DNA of 64,000 nt, from positions 119,501 to 183,500 of the forward strand of contig JACEFZ010025130.1 in NCBI GenBank assembly GCA_014155875.1, in the 5' to 3' direction. The position numbers and the translations under genes are program-made. The notes beneath the pieces were generated by a model. The model was not told where the DNA came from and ran no database searches. It saw only the letters and a program-made list of their open reading frames with translations. This DNA comes from Cepaea nemoralis. Lineage: Eukaryota; Mollusca; Gastropoda; Stylommatophora; Helicidae. This document shows, piece after piece, positions 1-11,299 of the stretch (the stretch's first letter is position 1; every line of letters begins with the position of its first letter).

Positions 1-408
1 TGACAACAAAATCAATTACTCGGGTGTCATCTCCACAATGAAGTTTGGCTACGGTGGATCTCCAACACTGTCTGTCTCTCGCCTTGATTGTACATTCTGT
101 CAGATTGATGTTCGCCAATCACTTGATGTTATCTTTCCACTTCCATTACTGTCTACCTCTTGCTCGACTACCTTCAACCTTACCCTCCAGTATGGTTATT
201 TATAAGTGTTATGTCTTTTAGCGTGGTCAAAATATTTAACTTGCCTCTGTTTTATTTCTTTCATCAACTCGCTTTTCAATTCCAGTTTGTCTCGAACCGC
301 TATATTTGATTGTATTTGTTTCCATAAAATACGACATATTATATTGTACGAATGGAAAGCAATAAGTAAGTTACGAATTGCTATAGAAAAATAACTAAAT
401 GTGATAAA
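1..408 (-). mobile_element. RTE-like LINE, 3'-terminal fragment
   Basis: Bases 15-260 closely match 23130-23360 on the same strand, including the stretch beginning caatgaagtttggct. That second copy encodes a C-terminal LINE reverse-transcriptase tail ([10 protein letters not shown], then an Arg-rich GRQR motif). Here only the tail survives, with broken frames. It continues off the left edge. Confidence 0.6.
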
Positions 409-830
409 CAACCTGAAACCAGTTTATTTTTATACATACATTATGCCTTTATTTCTCAACATAATTTCCACCAACATTCATGCACTTATCACATCGTTTT
501 ATCAGTCCTCCCAAACAGGCTACATAGAACTACGTGCTCTGTTTTCTAAACCACGTTTTCACTTCACATTCAACTTCGGCGTCATTCGCGAAAAGTCTCC
601 CGCCAAGGTGGGTTTTCAGTGGACCAAAAAGGTGGAAATCGTTAGGGGTTAAGTCGGGGCTGTAAGGTGGATGTTCCAGAACTTCCCACCTTAATTGGTT
701 AATTTTCTCCTGAGTTAATCGAGCCGTATGTGATCTGGCATTGTCATGAAGAAGCAAAACTCCTCTAGTCAGCAGTCCTGGAAGTGTTCTTCGAATTGCA
801 TGCTGAACCATGTGAGCACCCTATTGCAAA
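405..830 (-). mobile_element. Mariner transposase, 3' half (5'-truncated)
   Basis: The minus-strand reading frame at 530-811 contains the mariner catalytic segment HDNARSHTA followed by YSPDLTPNDFHLFGPLK. This is the second catalytic Asp and the third Asp of the D,D34D triad. A frame break near 535 separates it from the usual C-terminus (KRCDKCMNVGGNYVE). The N-terminal DNA-binding half is missing, so the copy is dead. A second copy lies at 37818-38716 on the plus strand. Confidence 0.85.
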
Positions 831-899
831 TGCTACAGAATCTATCGTTACTCGCCTGTCATCTCCTCCACCCGCTGCACGGATACTTCTGTTGCAATC

Positions 900-2260
900 T
901 CAACAGGACGACCAGATAAATTTTATCAACAATTTTAGAGTGTCCTTGTGAAAATTGGAAAGGACTTGTTCATTGGTTTTCCTGTCTATCCGTGTTATTC
1001 TTTGCATTTTTCTCAGAAACCACATTCCCACAGCCATCAGATGTTTTTCTGCTTGACTGCTCATTGTCCACGCTTCACATCCATACAAAAGTACAGGTTC
1101 TATGTTGCAGTTTAACACTCTTTTTCTCGTTGATTAATTTGGTTATTTCGGGATTTGAATTTTAAATATTGAGCACAACCCACTACTGGCAACGCTGATC
1201 GCACTCTGGTATGACCCTAAGGCCTATCCACGTCAATATGGAAGCACTATACTCGAGTTTCGCCCTCGTTTGAGCTCGTCAGTAGTGCATATCTCTGACC
1301 GGATCCGGAAACAAACTCTGGATCACTGGCGTGTGAAGCGGGTGTGTAACCACGCGGTACACGTTGGACACACAGCCAAATTATCATAACAGAATACTAC
1401 AACGTCACCCATAGTAGGCTATGCTCAAGATTGCCCAATCGCCGCGACTGACGTCCGTCAATCGATGTGGACCCGAAACAATCAGGACTTCTCACTGGCA
1501 AGGAACACCAGGCCTCCTAAATCCTCCTAAAACTCTTTTCTCGTTGCAAATGACATATTTTTATTGTTCGGTATGTTTTCTTTCAAAAGGCTACCTTAGA
1601 CAGGGCGATTCTTGTTCTAATCTCTTCAAGGCATCTCCCATATGATATTACGACAGTTCAGAGATAACTGTGCTTATTCACTTATTTAAGTATATTTCCA
1701 TTTACTTGTACATTACACTATGTTATTTCCTTCTTCCTAGTGACTGCCATAATCTGTGTCTGTTTACAGTTTGCTTCTAACCCTAGTTGTTCACTGTGTG
1801 CAACAACCGCATCTACTAAATGTTGCAGATCCTGCTCATAATCCACATATCTAATGTTATTGATATTACGTCCCCCAATGCTGATTCCTCTCATATCTTC
1901 TAAACTTCTGAAAGTATTCTCACTGTATAGGGAAAACCGATCTGGAGACATTACACATCCCTGTCACATACCTCTCTTAACACGCTGATAGTGAGTGACC
2001 TACTTGGTAATCAATTCTTATGGCAGCTTGTTGTTTCCAATATATGTTTTTACAAGTATAATATCTTTCCCATCAAGTTGTAGATCTGGAAGCATCTTCA
2101 ACATGTTGACATGTTTCACTTTATCGACAACATTTCTTTAGTCAATAAAGCAAATTGTAGATCTTTGTTTACTTCTATAGGACGTTCAAGTAATGTTCTC
2201 AGCATAAACATGGCGACAGCTAAATAAATCAGACCTTGGACAATGAAATAACAAAAAACG
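900..2260 (-). pseudogene. RTE-like LINE reverse transcriptase remnant, split by an insertion
   Basis: On the minus strand the RT palm is recognisable at 2260-1718: QGCVMSPDRFSLYSE, then GGRNINNIRYVDYE, where the YADD box is decayed to YVDY, then LGLEANCKQT. After an inserted block the C-terminal part follows at 1118-900 (LLYGCEAWTMSS, MQRITRIDRKTNEQVL). An uninterrupted relative in the same order lies at 20095-20940. Frameshifts and loss of the active-site Asp pair make it non-functional. RTE is inferred from these motifs. Confidence 0.7.
1130..1520. mobile_element. SINE-like insertion inside the LINE at 900-2260
   Basis: About 390 bp interrupt the LINE. Both edges carry nearly the same 15-17 bases (actctttttctcgttg at 1114-1129 and actcttttctcgttg at about 1522), as expected for a target-site duplication. 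The homologous LINE at 20540 is continuous at this point. A tRNA-like segment may run on the minus strand through 1345-1300, but boxes A and B are weak. No coding potential is seen. Confidence 0.5.
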
Positions 2261-2269
2261 CACAGAGAT

Positions 2270-2346
<77 letters not shown>

Positions 2347-2700
2347 GATGTGCCATACCGGTAAGCGTAGGCGGCCATGCCTCGTCATCTCACTCGATCA
2401 CCAGAGTCGTGAATCAGCTCAGTGTTCTTAACTCGACCATGCCACATGGTCAAGCCATCCAGGTATTTACTTATCTGCCTTCCTATTGTTCTTTTTGACT
2501 CTCTACGTCTAATTTCTCTAATCGGTTTACGATTTTCATTTGTTCCTCCTAGGACACGGTCATTGGTTTTTCTGTCTGTCCATGTCATTCTTTGCGTTTT
2601 CCTCAGACATCACATTTCTACAGCCATCAGATGTATGTCAGACTGTTTGCTCATTGTCCACGCTTCACATCCATACAAAAGCACAAGTTCTGCATAGCAC
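2270..2700 (-). mobile_element. RTE-like LINE 3' end with a microsatellite tail
   Basis: The minus strand encodes the C-terminal RT region: an LLYGCEAWT-like stretch near 2670, RMTWTDRKTNDRVLGG from 2588, then DGLTMWHGRVKNTELIHDSG ending at the stop near 2385. It is directly followed by the (ATG)n run at 2347-2274, the kind of short-repeat tail that RTE-type LINEs end in. Truncated at its 5' side near 2700. Confidence 0.75.
2274..2347. repeat. (ATC)n microsatellite, about 24 copies
   Basis: Perfect trinucleotide run. It sits exactly at the 3' end of the preceding minus-strand LINE and is best read as that element's tail. Confidence 0.95.
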
Positions 2701-2769
2701 CTCAACAGATGAAAGCAAGACGGCAGGTAATGATGTGTCAACCACAGCCAGAACTGCCATAGATCACTG

Positions 2770-2935
2770 GCTGGCATGCTTAACTGGTGGCCCGGGCATA
2801 CTGTGATTGTATCATTCTAGAGGTGGGGATGCACCCCCCCCCCCCCGCCCCCATGTTCTAGACCTGGGTTTCCAGATCGACCTCAGCCTAAAATGGATAC
2901 TATGAAAACTTCTGAGAAATAAAGGTTGCCTGCCT
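2770..2935 (+). mobile_element. tRNA-type SINE fragment (family E)
   Basis: The segment with cctaaaatggatac and aataaaggttgcctgc resembles 49200-49265 (cctaaaatgggcaccctga, aagtaaaggcggctacg). A C-homopolymer at about 2836-2852 interrupts it. Weak and partial. Confidence 0.3.
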
Positions 2936-3898
2936 GGAGCATCATACATCGAGTTCCAGTTGTCTATAGTTATATGGCGAACACTGTATACCCACTGCTT
3001 CTCATTGTGTGAAAGGAGTCCTTTACTTCATTAATTGCGAGTACATATGATGTCACTAGGAGAATCTGTAAGCATTTATTTAATAAACACAAAACATAAA
3101 TACAGCTGTGAATCAAACAAAGCTTTTATTGGTTCTACTGATGTTAAACAGAAACACAAAGTTACGAAAATACAATAACATTAAAGTACTAAAATATACG
3201 TGTCTTAAGTGTGAGACAAGGATATCAGGTAACCTTCTTTATCAAGCAAGTTGGTTCATTTGTTTGTGGATAAGCTAACAAGTTTATCACTTATTACGGA
3301 AGCAAAAGTGAGGGATTTGATAGTTGATGATTACTGGGGAAATCACACGACGCTAGCCAAACTGTTCACATATCAACATATTCAGATGAAATGTATTACT
3401 AGTTGGGGTGATCGACTCTCTTACTCTCTGCGTGTCTTTTCCAGACAAATTACTTTCTAGACCCGAAGCTTATAGGTGGATGCGATACTACAGCCACAGT
3501 TGACAGATTTAACTCAAACCTGTCACAGCTTAGAGTTGAAACCCATACCCGAGTGATGCTAAGGCAGCATATCAACCGTAATGCCAGCACCATATACCTA
3601 GGTACGTCTATCACATTCTGCACCATGCATGTGCTAACTACTTGTACTGTTGCCTGATTGTTTTGTAAGTTGGTTGGTTGGTGAGTTGATTAGTTGGTTT
3701 GTTGATTGGTTGGTTTGATTTGTTGGGTGATGAAAGCTCTGGAAGTCTAAGTTAATTCTTAATTCTGATGTATTTGAGTTCATTTCATGCCATAAATGAT
3801 ATACATTTTTACCGGTGCTTTTCCAGACAGTCGTTATACATTACTCGACAATGACCATCACTTTAACTCTTTCTGTCACATAGTGTTACTAATTTAAT
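2936..3898. other. No feature recognised
   Basis: AT-rich sequence without a convincing gene. 3660-3727 is a degenerate GTTG-rich run (ttggttggttggt). The 69-residue plus-strand frame at 3251-3460 has no recognisable motif. Confidence 0.5.
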
Positions 3899-4112
3899 TT
3901 ATGTGAAACCCGTCTCCGTGACGAAGACGTTACGGACGCGATTCGAACTCCCGTATAGCTGGGTACGAAACAGCGGTGCTGATTTTTTCGAAAAAGGTAT
4001 AGGTGCCGGTCGTTCAGAAAGCATGGCAAACTACTGAACGAAAAACTTTCCCAGGAATCACGAACAGCCAAAATTCTGAGGTTGACTGCTACATCCTGTG
4101 AAGAACATGCAA
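3899..4112 (+). mobile_element. SINE family A copy
   Basis: The head includes cccgtctccgtgacgaag. Downstream landmarks gtgccggtcgttcagaaag and ggcaaactactgaacg are shared with copies at 14560-14812 (plus), 9840-10086 (minus) and 52195-52436 (minus). A box-B-like motif (ggacgcgattcgaact) suggests a tRNA-derived head. Diverged and non-coding. Confidence 0.7.
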
Positions 4113-4318
4113 GTACATTTAGAAAAAAAAAAAACTACTGCCATATATTTTACAGTAAGCACCAATTGTAGACAGGGTTACCGTAATCACTGCCTAGAGC
4201 AGAAACAGATCACATTTGTAATCCAAAATTTCTACAGTGGCTGTCAGTAAATGGTGTTATAGATAACGAATTGGCCCCTGGAAGAACACACATTCCCTCA
4301 CCACCTGTTTAGAATGAT
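4113..4318. other. No feature recognised
   Basis: Unique-looking AT-rich spacer between a SINE and a short tandem repeat. Confidence 0.4.
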
Positions 4319-4480
4319 GCGTGAACCTCCTATATGTATGAGAAGAGTTGGGACAATCACGTGAACCTACTATATGTGTGAGAAGTGTTGGACAATCACA
4401 TGAACCTCCTGTTTGTATGAGAAGTGTTGGGACAATCACGTGAATCTAGTATATGTATGAGAAGTGTTGGGACACTCACA
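4319..4480. repeat. 40-bp tandem repeat, four copies
   Basis: Units share the order gtgaacctcctatatgtatg then agaagtgttgggacaatca. Copies differ at several bases. Confidence 0.85.
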
Positions 4481-4489
4481 TGTGTGTAG

Positions 4490-4640
4490 ACCTGAGTGCA
4501 TGGTGGAATGGGTGGCCAGTCTCTTCCTCCCATAGAGAACGACAAGCGCTGACATTTAACCTAGTACAATAACATTTATGCCATCACCAACATAACGTCC
4601 TAACCATTACGCCAACTCGCACTTTCTTATCAGGTCAGAC
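4490..4640. mobile_element. Dispersed SINE-like fragment
   Basis: Shares ggtggccagtctcttcctc and the following acaagcgctgac with 8210-8245 (ggtggccaatcttttcctc, gcaagcgatgag). Its right end (gtcctaaccattacgccaac) looks like an inverted tRNA A-box region, so it may be a minus-strand SINE head. Only two copies seen. Confidence 0.4.
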
Positions 4641-4769
4641 TGTTCAACATCCACTGAACAACTTTCCTTGAACTCTATCCAGACCCTGTTGGCTGAACGT
4701 AAATGGAATTCTGTCACTACTCATGATTGAACCGCTGGCCTGGAAGGCATGCAAACAGGCCACCACATC

Positions 4770-4878
4770 ACCATAACTTTCATTAACTGATTCTTCTTCT
4801 GTTTCTTCAGCGTTCCGAGCCATTGAGGTTCTTTGCTGCAGATACAATCCGTCTCCATTCGTCTCTCTGGTTGACCTT
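4770..4878 (-). mobile_element. LINE 3'-end fragment
   Basis: Contains gttccgagccattgaggttc and the following tctccattcgtctctctgg, also found at 25025-25082, where they are the 3' end of a longer LINE coding sequence. On the minus strand it reads like the final [12 protein letters not shown] tail. Very short. Confidence 0.65.
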
Positions 4879-6085
4879 GTTTGAACAGAAGGACGATATT
4901 TCGCCGTACTAGGGTCATCGCGTTATTTGTTTTGTTTCATGGTATCTTAGGCAATGTCAATGCCCAGGGAGCGTTATTTGTTTTGTTTCATGGTATCTTA
5001 GGCAATTTCAATGCCCAGGGAGCGTTATTTGTTTTGTTTCATGGTATCTTAGGCAATGTCAATGCCCAGGGAGCGTTATTTGTTTTGTTTCATGGTATCT
5101 TAGGCATTGTCAATGCTCAGGGAGCGTTATTTGTTTTGTTTCATGGTATCTTAGGCAATGTCAATGCTCAGGGAGCGTTATTTGTTTTGTTTCATGGTAT
5201 CTTAGGCAATGTCAATGCTCAGGGAGCGTTATTTGTTTTGTTTCATGGTATCTTAGGCAATTTCAATGCTCAGGGAGCGTTATTTGTTTTGTTTCATGGT
5301 ATCTTAGGCAATGTCAATGCCCAGGGAGCGTTATTTGTTTTGTTTCATGGTATCTTAGGCAATGTCAATGCTCAGGGAGCGTTATTTGTTTTGTTTCCTG
5401 GTATCTTAGACAATTTCAATGCTCAGGGAGCGTTATTTGTTTTGTTTCATGGTATCTTAGGCAATTTCAATGCTCAGGGAGCGTTATTTGCTTTGTTTCA
5501 TGGTATCTTAGGCAATGTCAATGCTCAGGGAGCGTTATTTGTTTTGTTTCATGGTATCTTAGGCAATTTCAATGATCAGGGAGCGTTATTTGTTATGTTT
5601 CATGGTATCTTAGGCAATGTCAATGCTCAGGGAGCTTTATTTGTTTTGTTTCATGGTATCTTAGGCAATGTCAATGCCCAGGGAGCGTGATTTGTTTTGT
5701 TTCATGGTATCTTAGGCAATGTCAATGCTCAGGGAGCGTTATTTGTTTTGTTTCATGGTATCTTAGGCAATTTCAATGCTCAAGGAGCGTTATTTGTTTT
5801 GTTTCATGGTATCTTAGGCAATGTCAATGCCCAGGGAGCGTTATTTGTTTTGTTTCATGGTATCTTAGGCAATGTCAATGCTCAGGGAGCGTTATTTGTT
5901 TTGTTTCATGGTATCTTAGGCAATGTCAATGCTCAGGGAGCGTTATTTGTTTTGTTTCATGGTATCTTAGGCAATGTCAATGCTCAGGGAGCGTTATTTG
6001 TTTTGTTTCATGGTATCTTAGCAAATTTCAATGCTCAGGGAGCGGAGCTGTACATTATAATACATGTTCAATTGATTGTGTATTT
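4879..6085 (+). repeat. 51-bp minisatellite (about 22 copies) grown inside a dispersed repeat
   Basis: Units run gcgttatttgttttgtttca, tggtatcttaggcaatgtca, atgcccaggga: 51 bp, 17 codons, so long frames (a 17-residue period containing FHGILGNVNAQG) run through it. A stop appears at 5688 (gcgtga). The flanks (acagaaggacgatatttcgc before, tacattataatacatgttca after) match single-copy relatives at 6870-7000 and 49950-50360. The array is therefore an expansion of one internal segment of that repeat. The open frame is a by-product of the unit length, not a supported gene. Confidence 0.9.
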
Positions 6086-6584
6086 TATGTCTACTTTTGT
6101 TTGGCACTGAGTCGGTTAAGGGGACAACGACTTTTATCCTATGTATAGCAACACACTTATCTCATTTCTTATGTAGAGATTCATATTTATGATTCCTATC
6201 TCGTCCCAACTTAAATTAACTCACTATTTATTGTTATGTATTGTCATATTTCACATTAGTCACATTGTAATATAACACTTTACATTGGCACATGACAGTT
6301 ATGCTTTGTCAATAAATAATCGACAATGCATCACATATATTACATCAGAATGATAATAATCATAATGCCATAAGTATTTCGTTCATACGATAACAGCATT
6401 TCTACACAAGAACAACATTTATGTTAACAACATCATCAGTAATACGTAATGTTGATATCTATTCTGCATGCTTAGTTTGCACGAACATATACAATTTTGA
6501 TTACATATGGAAAATCGTTGGCCTGTACAGTAGCAGCCTTATGGTGAAATAACCAGAGTTTCATTTTTATCGTTTAATTAGCAG
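6086..6584. other. No feature recognised
   Basis: AT-rich spacer without repeats or coding signal that I can identify. Confidence 0.4.
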
Positions 6585-6720
6585 GTCAGCATGGCTGAAG
6601 GGATAAAAGCGCTCTCTCTTAAACGTCCGGTGCGATAAAGATTAAGTAGCAGGTGCAACTTGTACACCATTTAGTTGGACTAAAATTTGACTTCTTGTCT
6701 TTCACTTAGCATCATGTGAT
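6585..6720 (+). mobile_element. SINE family B fragment (head region)
   Basis: gcaggtcagcatggctgaag and ctcttaaacgtccggtg, then [21 protein letters not shown] sequence, match the family also present at 26115-26405 (minus) and 44290-44530 (plus). Truncated after about 135 bp. Confidence 0.55.
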
Positions 6721-6869
6721 GTCACCATACATACTTGGCTGGCATTTCTCATTATTGCTATAATCTTGCATGGGGCTGAGATCTGCTAGCATAGAGCACT
6801 GTAGATATTTTTTCTGAACTGATTTAGTGCTGAAGGATAGTATATCGCTAAATGTGACTTCCCATTTAG

Positions 6870-7000
6870 ACAGAAGGGCGATATATCGCCATAATAGTGT
6901 CATCGTGTTATTTATTTTGCTTAGCGGTATCTTCCGCAATTGTAATGCTCAATTAATGGCAATTTACATTATAATACTTATTTATTTGATTGTGTAGCAT
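6870..7000 (+). repeat. Single-copy relative of the 4879-6085 repeat
   Basis: Shares cagaagggcgatatatcgcc, gtcatcgtgttatttatttt, cggtatcttccgcaa and acattataatactta in the same order as the flanks and one unit of the 51-bp array, but has only one unit. It shows the unexpanded state. Confidence 0.75.
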
Positions 7001-8159
7001 AATGATCAAAATCAACAATTGTTTTTTGGGTGTATTGAATCAGTTAAGGATCATAAAACGAGTCAAGTATGACTTGAACTGTAAAACGAATGTTCATATC
7101 CACGACGTGACTTGATTTATCTCATACTGAGGTTAACAGTTTGTTTGTTTGTTTGTCTGGTTGTTTGTTTGTTTGTTTTTTTAAAGAGGGGATGGGTGTG
7201 GGGGAATGAGTGTGGAATTCAAGGATCACTTTCAATACCTGCATCTATATCTATAGGTGTCTCAGGATCTCCCCGTGGAACCCACTCACACATAATTTCA
7301 AAAGGTGCAGACATTTTAGGGCACGGTGAGAATTTAAATGTATGTATACGAAAACCACGCGTGGTATAAATATTGTTTCGACGGGCGTAGACTTTCTCAT
7401 TTTGAAAGTTAGTCTCGACACTTGTTTATTAAACCTACTGATTTTGATGCCCAAATGATGGTGAATAATTATCATGAGCAAAGAGTGTACAGGTGAACCA
7501 AATATTTCGTCCTTATCTGAGGTGGCTAGATGCCTGATCCACTACCAAAGTATTAGTGGGATGGACGCCTATCCTTGTTCATTATATACTTCACTGATTT
7601 TTGTGTTGCATGTTGCCCATCTCGAAATTGGATATTCTTCCAGGGCGATTATAGGTCTAGCATTTGCAAAACCAGCATGTGTTTACAGTACTTCAAAAGA
7701 CGTTATCAAACTGCACACAAACCTTACGTCTTGACGTCGTGTATTGTTGTTGCTGTCTGCCAGCATAAAATTGTTTACAGTTGTATGCTAACCGTTTCCG
7801 TACCAAGCACTTCAATACATGTTTAACTCCTTTCTCCCAGCCAGTGGCTATTTTAATTACTCCAGACATGGAACTTACATTAACTCATTCTGTCCCATAT
7901 AGTTTCTTCACTCCAAGCCATTCTTCGCCTCATGCTTATTTCACTTCTACCTTAGACAATAAGCATTTATGTTTTATCATTAATGATGGTTATATCAGAT
8001 ACCGGTTGGCTGGGAAACACAGAGTCAGACGTCACATAAATTAACGCATATCTAAAGGCAACATACATATATATATATATAAATTAACGCATATCTAAAG
8101 GCAATATAATTGTACATAAAGTTGCCCCGAAAGAGGTTTCCTGGAATGGGTCTGTGATA
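7001..8159. other. No feature recognised
   Basis: A short (gttt)n run lies near 7138-7180. Short frames here have no recognisable motif, and no splice-consistent exon was found. Confidence 0.4.
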
Positions 8160-8340
8160 TGATAGTCCCTCTCATTGTGGGCGTCTGAGAGCAAGGAGGA
8201 AGAGGTGGCCAATCTTTTCCTCACTTTGGCAAGCGATGAGCCTAGGTGTCGAATCTGTATCCCTCAGAGCTCATGACATTACTAGCACAGTTCCATATCA
8301 ACTTTGCTAGCACGCTCGCCGGCAGTCATTTATTAACAGT
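8160..8340. mobile_element. Dispersed SINE-like fragment (partner of 4490-4640)
   Basis: ggtggccaatcttttcctc and ttggcaagcgatgag parallel the fragment at 4490-4640. The rest is diverged. Confidence 0.35.
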
Positions 8341-8599
8341 AATATACAAATACAATACTAAAATGCGATAGAAATACATATAAACTGTAAGCAGATACAA
8401 ACGCCACAACAAATATTAACTAAGTATTTCATATTATTGCACTGTATGCTCAAAAGACACATCTATAGTGAGTTCTTATTTCTCTACAAAGAGAGTAAAA
8501 ATTACAACAACAGGTAAATTTATATTCTCAGCTGCATACAACAAGAAAAGCAGGCAATAACTATAAACACTCTTCCGTGGCACAATTAAGAACATCGAT

Positions 8600-9770
8600 T
8601 ATCACAGTTTTGTATCTTGTTGAGAATAGAAACGGTAAATATACTTTCTATACCATTGCTTTCATTCATGTTTCTTCTCATAGATATCCTTCTGATATAT
8701 TTTCTTTCTATGACTTCCCTTCCTATTACTTTCCTTACTATATCTGCCTATAAGTAAGTATCTTTTCTGTCATTTTCTTATATACAAGATCCTACATACA
8801 ATTATTCGAAATATCATTTTATTTTCGATTGATGTACTTACTAGAATTTCCTTTTTTATAGGGTTCTATACCATAATTTGCCTGTTATTGGTGTCTATTT
8901 CATACCTTTCTTTTCTATCACTCTTCTTGCGGTAGATATACTTGTTACACCTTTCTTTTCATAATTGTTTCTTTTTTTTTTTTTATAGCTGTCCTTCCTA
9001 TAATTTCCACTTCAATACCTAGGACGTTTACCTGTGATAGCTGTCATTCTTCTACCTTTCCTGTCTATAAATTTAATTAGTATAATATTCATTTACATTG
9101 CTTTAGTTGACACACATTTTCTTTTAATAGCTTTATTGAATATCCATTTTGTTTTATTGCATCTGCCCTTACTGTAATTCTGCTGTCTATAAATTTCCTT
9201 TCAACAACTTTCATTTCTGTAGTTTTCTTTTCTGTGTAATCTACCTGCTACTTCCTTTTCTATGAATCTCCTTTATATAACTTTCATCTCCGTACTTGTT
9301 AATTTAACAATTCGTCTTTTTTTGACTGTCTTACCCATGGTTGTCCTTTCTATAATTGCCCTTCCAATATCCGTCCTCTTTAAAACTGTCCTTCCTATTA
9401 AGTTCATTTTTATAACTTTAGTTCATATAATTTTCCTGTCTATAATTAAAATGCATGTAACTTTTCTGTCTAGGGCTGTTTTTATGATAACTATCCTCTC
9501 TATGGCTGTTCATCCGGTAACTTACATTCTATAACGTTCCTTTTAACTTGACCAAGATTGTCCTTTCTGCAAATGTCATTCAAATAGCATCCCTTTCTAT
9601 AACAATTGTTTCAATGGCCTGTCATTCCAAAACTGCAACTTCCGTAATTTTCCGATCAACAATTGCCCTTCTTTCCATAACTGTCCTTGCTAGAAGTTTA
9701 CTTTCTAGTAATATCTATGGCTCGCACTTCACAGAAATTAACATTATAGTCATTTTAGTCTGTAAATAAA
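8600..9770 (+). repeat. 1.1-kb pyrimidine-biased degenerate tandem tract
   Basis: The plus strand is strongly T/C-rich and consists of loosely repeated blocks such as tttctataactgtcc, tccttcctataatttcc and cctttctataattgccc at roughly 20-30-bp spacing. The bias keeps a low-complexity hydrophobic frame open (about 9262-9534), which I do not take as a gene. Confidence 0.6.
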
Positions 9771-9774
9771 ATCT

Positions 9775-10110
9775 GCTACTAGCGGGGATTCAACCAACAC
9801 CACATTTCCACCAAGGCAATGATTTAACCACTATGCTGTTGTTGTTTTTTTTTCATATCCTTTACAGGACATCGCTGTCAACACCAGCATTTTACTGCTG
9901 TTGTTGATGTCTTGGCAAGTTTACGTTCAGTGGTTTGCCATTGCTTTCTAAACGACCCGCTGCCATACCAATTCGTTAAAACCCAGCGCAACCTGGTCTG
10001 CTGCTAAATCGCACGCAGCTGTGTTTCGAACGCGGGTAAGCGGGATTACGATCTCCGTCCGTAACGCCATCGTCACGGAGACGGCAACCACTATGCTAGT
10101 AATGTTATAT
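9775..10110 (-). mobile_element. Host SINE fragment split by a family A SINE
   Basis: The left part (9775-9839) ends in aaccactatgct. The same 12 bases recur at 10087-10098, immediately after the inserted SINE. The left part contains ggggattcaacc, which in reverse complement resembles a tRNA box B (GGTTGAATCCC). Confidence 0.5.
9840..10086 (-). mobile_element. SINE family A, near-complete copy
   Basis: Reads on the minus strand from the CCGTCTCCGTGACGATGG head through CGCGTTCGAAACACAGCTG (box-B-like), GCAGCAGACC and GGCAAACCACTGAACG to TGTCCTGTAAAGGATATG and a short A-rich end. Flanked by a 12-bp target-site duplication (aaccactatgct). Confidence 0.8.
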
Positions 10111-10895
10111 TGGTTGGTGTATCTGCTACATGTCTTTCTAACATTTGCTGGCTTTAAACTGTGATTAATTTGTTGAAAAGACACAAAGACAAAGTCACAG
10201 ACATCTCATTCTGCTACCATTCGCTTTACCTTTGAACAGATTATCAACATTTCCAATTATAACAGATGATCAACATTTTATATATTCATAGACACACCTA
10301 TTTCACACATTATCAATTACTTAGGACATAAACGTAAAATACACGTTCACGTTTTTAGATATCCCACAAAGATATCAACTATACTTAAGCAATAATATAC
10401 AGCTGTCTCACCAAGACAGCGTGTATTGCTTTGGAATAACAAAGACACAAAAACAATGTTTTGTGATGTACACAATGTATTGTGTGTGTCTACTTTATTC
10501 AAATTAACTAGTTGAAAATATTGCTTTGAATGTATTACACGTGACGCGAATGTTTAATACATGTTCAACAATGTATTGATATCCCAGAAAGACAAATAGA
10601 TAGTCAGACAGACTTATCGTCAGACAGACTTATCTATAGGAGCAAGCTGGTGTATTTCAGTCTTTCAGTTGCAGTGATATTAACTCAATTTTGAGTGGTT
10701 TCACGACAAGACAGGTCAGAATTATCCTGTTCACATATAATGGGACAGTCAGTGAGCTGTTGTAATCAACAGTCAAGTAGATATATAGACAATATAGGTA
10801 GTTAAGTGAGCAGTCAAACAGTTGACATGGGTAGATGAGCACGTGAATGAGTATATATGTGTGTATGTGCATGAATATGTATGTGTGTTTGTGAA
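10111..10895. other. No feature recognised
   Basis: AT-rich spacer. A small duplicated motif (gtcagacagacttat) occurs near 10600-10630. Confidence 0.4.
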
Positions 10896-11075
10896 CTGTT
10901 TTTCCACAAGACTGCAGCACACATCGGCGACCAATCCTCTCCATGTGTCCTGGGCTTCAGAGATTCTAACAAAGTCTGTTTTCTGTGTATGGTTATGTGT
11001 TCTCCAGTTGATTAGGTTTCCCACATACAAACGCCTCTGTCTTTCTCCGCCTTTCTTGCCTGGCATTTTCATACA
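10896..11075 (-). mobile_element. LINE 3'-terminal coding fragment
   Basis: The minus strand reads GKKGGERQRRLYVGNLINW followed by FVRISEAQDTWRGLVADVC. This is the pattern of the last ~60 residues of many non-LTR reverse transcriptases (basic GRQR segment, then an aq-dR-WR-lv motif). Both ends are truncated. Confidence 0.6.
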
Positions 11076-11299
11076 CGAGGGTAATGTCTATATTTAATCT
11101 CGTACGTTGTTGTAACCCCAACATTGTATCAGTATGTTCCTTTTAGTTGTAATGAGTGATCTTGCAATGCCTACAGCTCTTTATACCCGAGTTAGTCTTC
11201 ATTCTATCTCCGTGATATTCTCAATATTATCTCATCAACCGCATCTGCCCTGCTTCCAGTTGCTTCTTTAACTCTTTCACTACCAAACAAAAACTGGGC

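Noticed and set aside
4881..6110. Repeat protein with a 17-residue unit (FHGILGNVNAQG...)
   Set aside because: Product of a 51-bp minisatellite with an internal stop; single-unit relatives elsewhere are non-coding.
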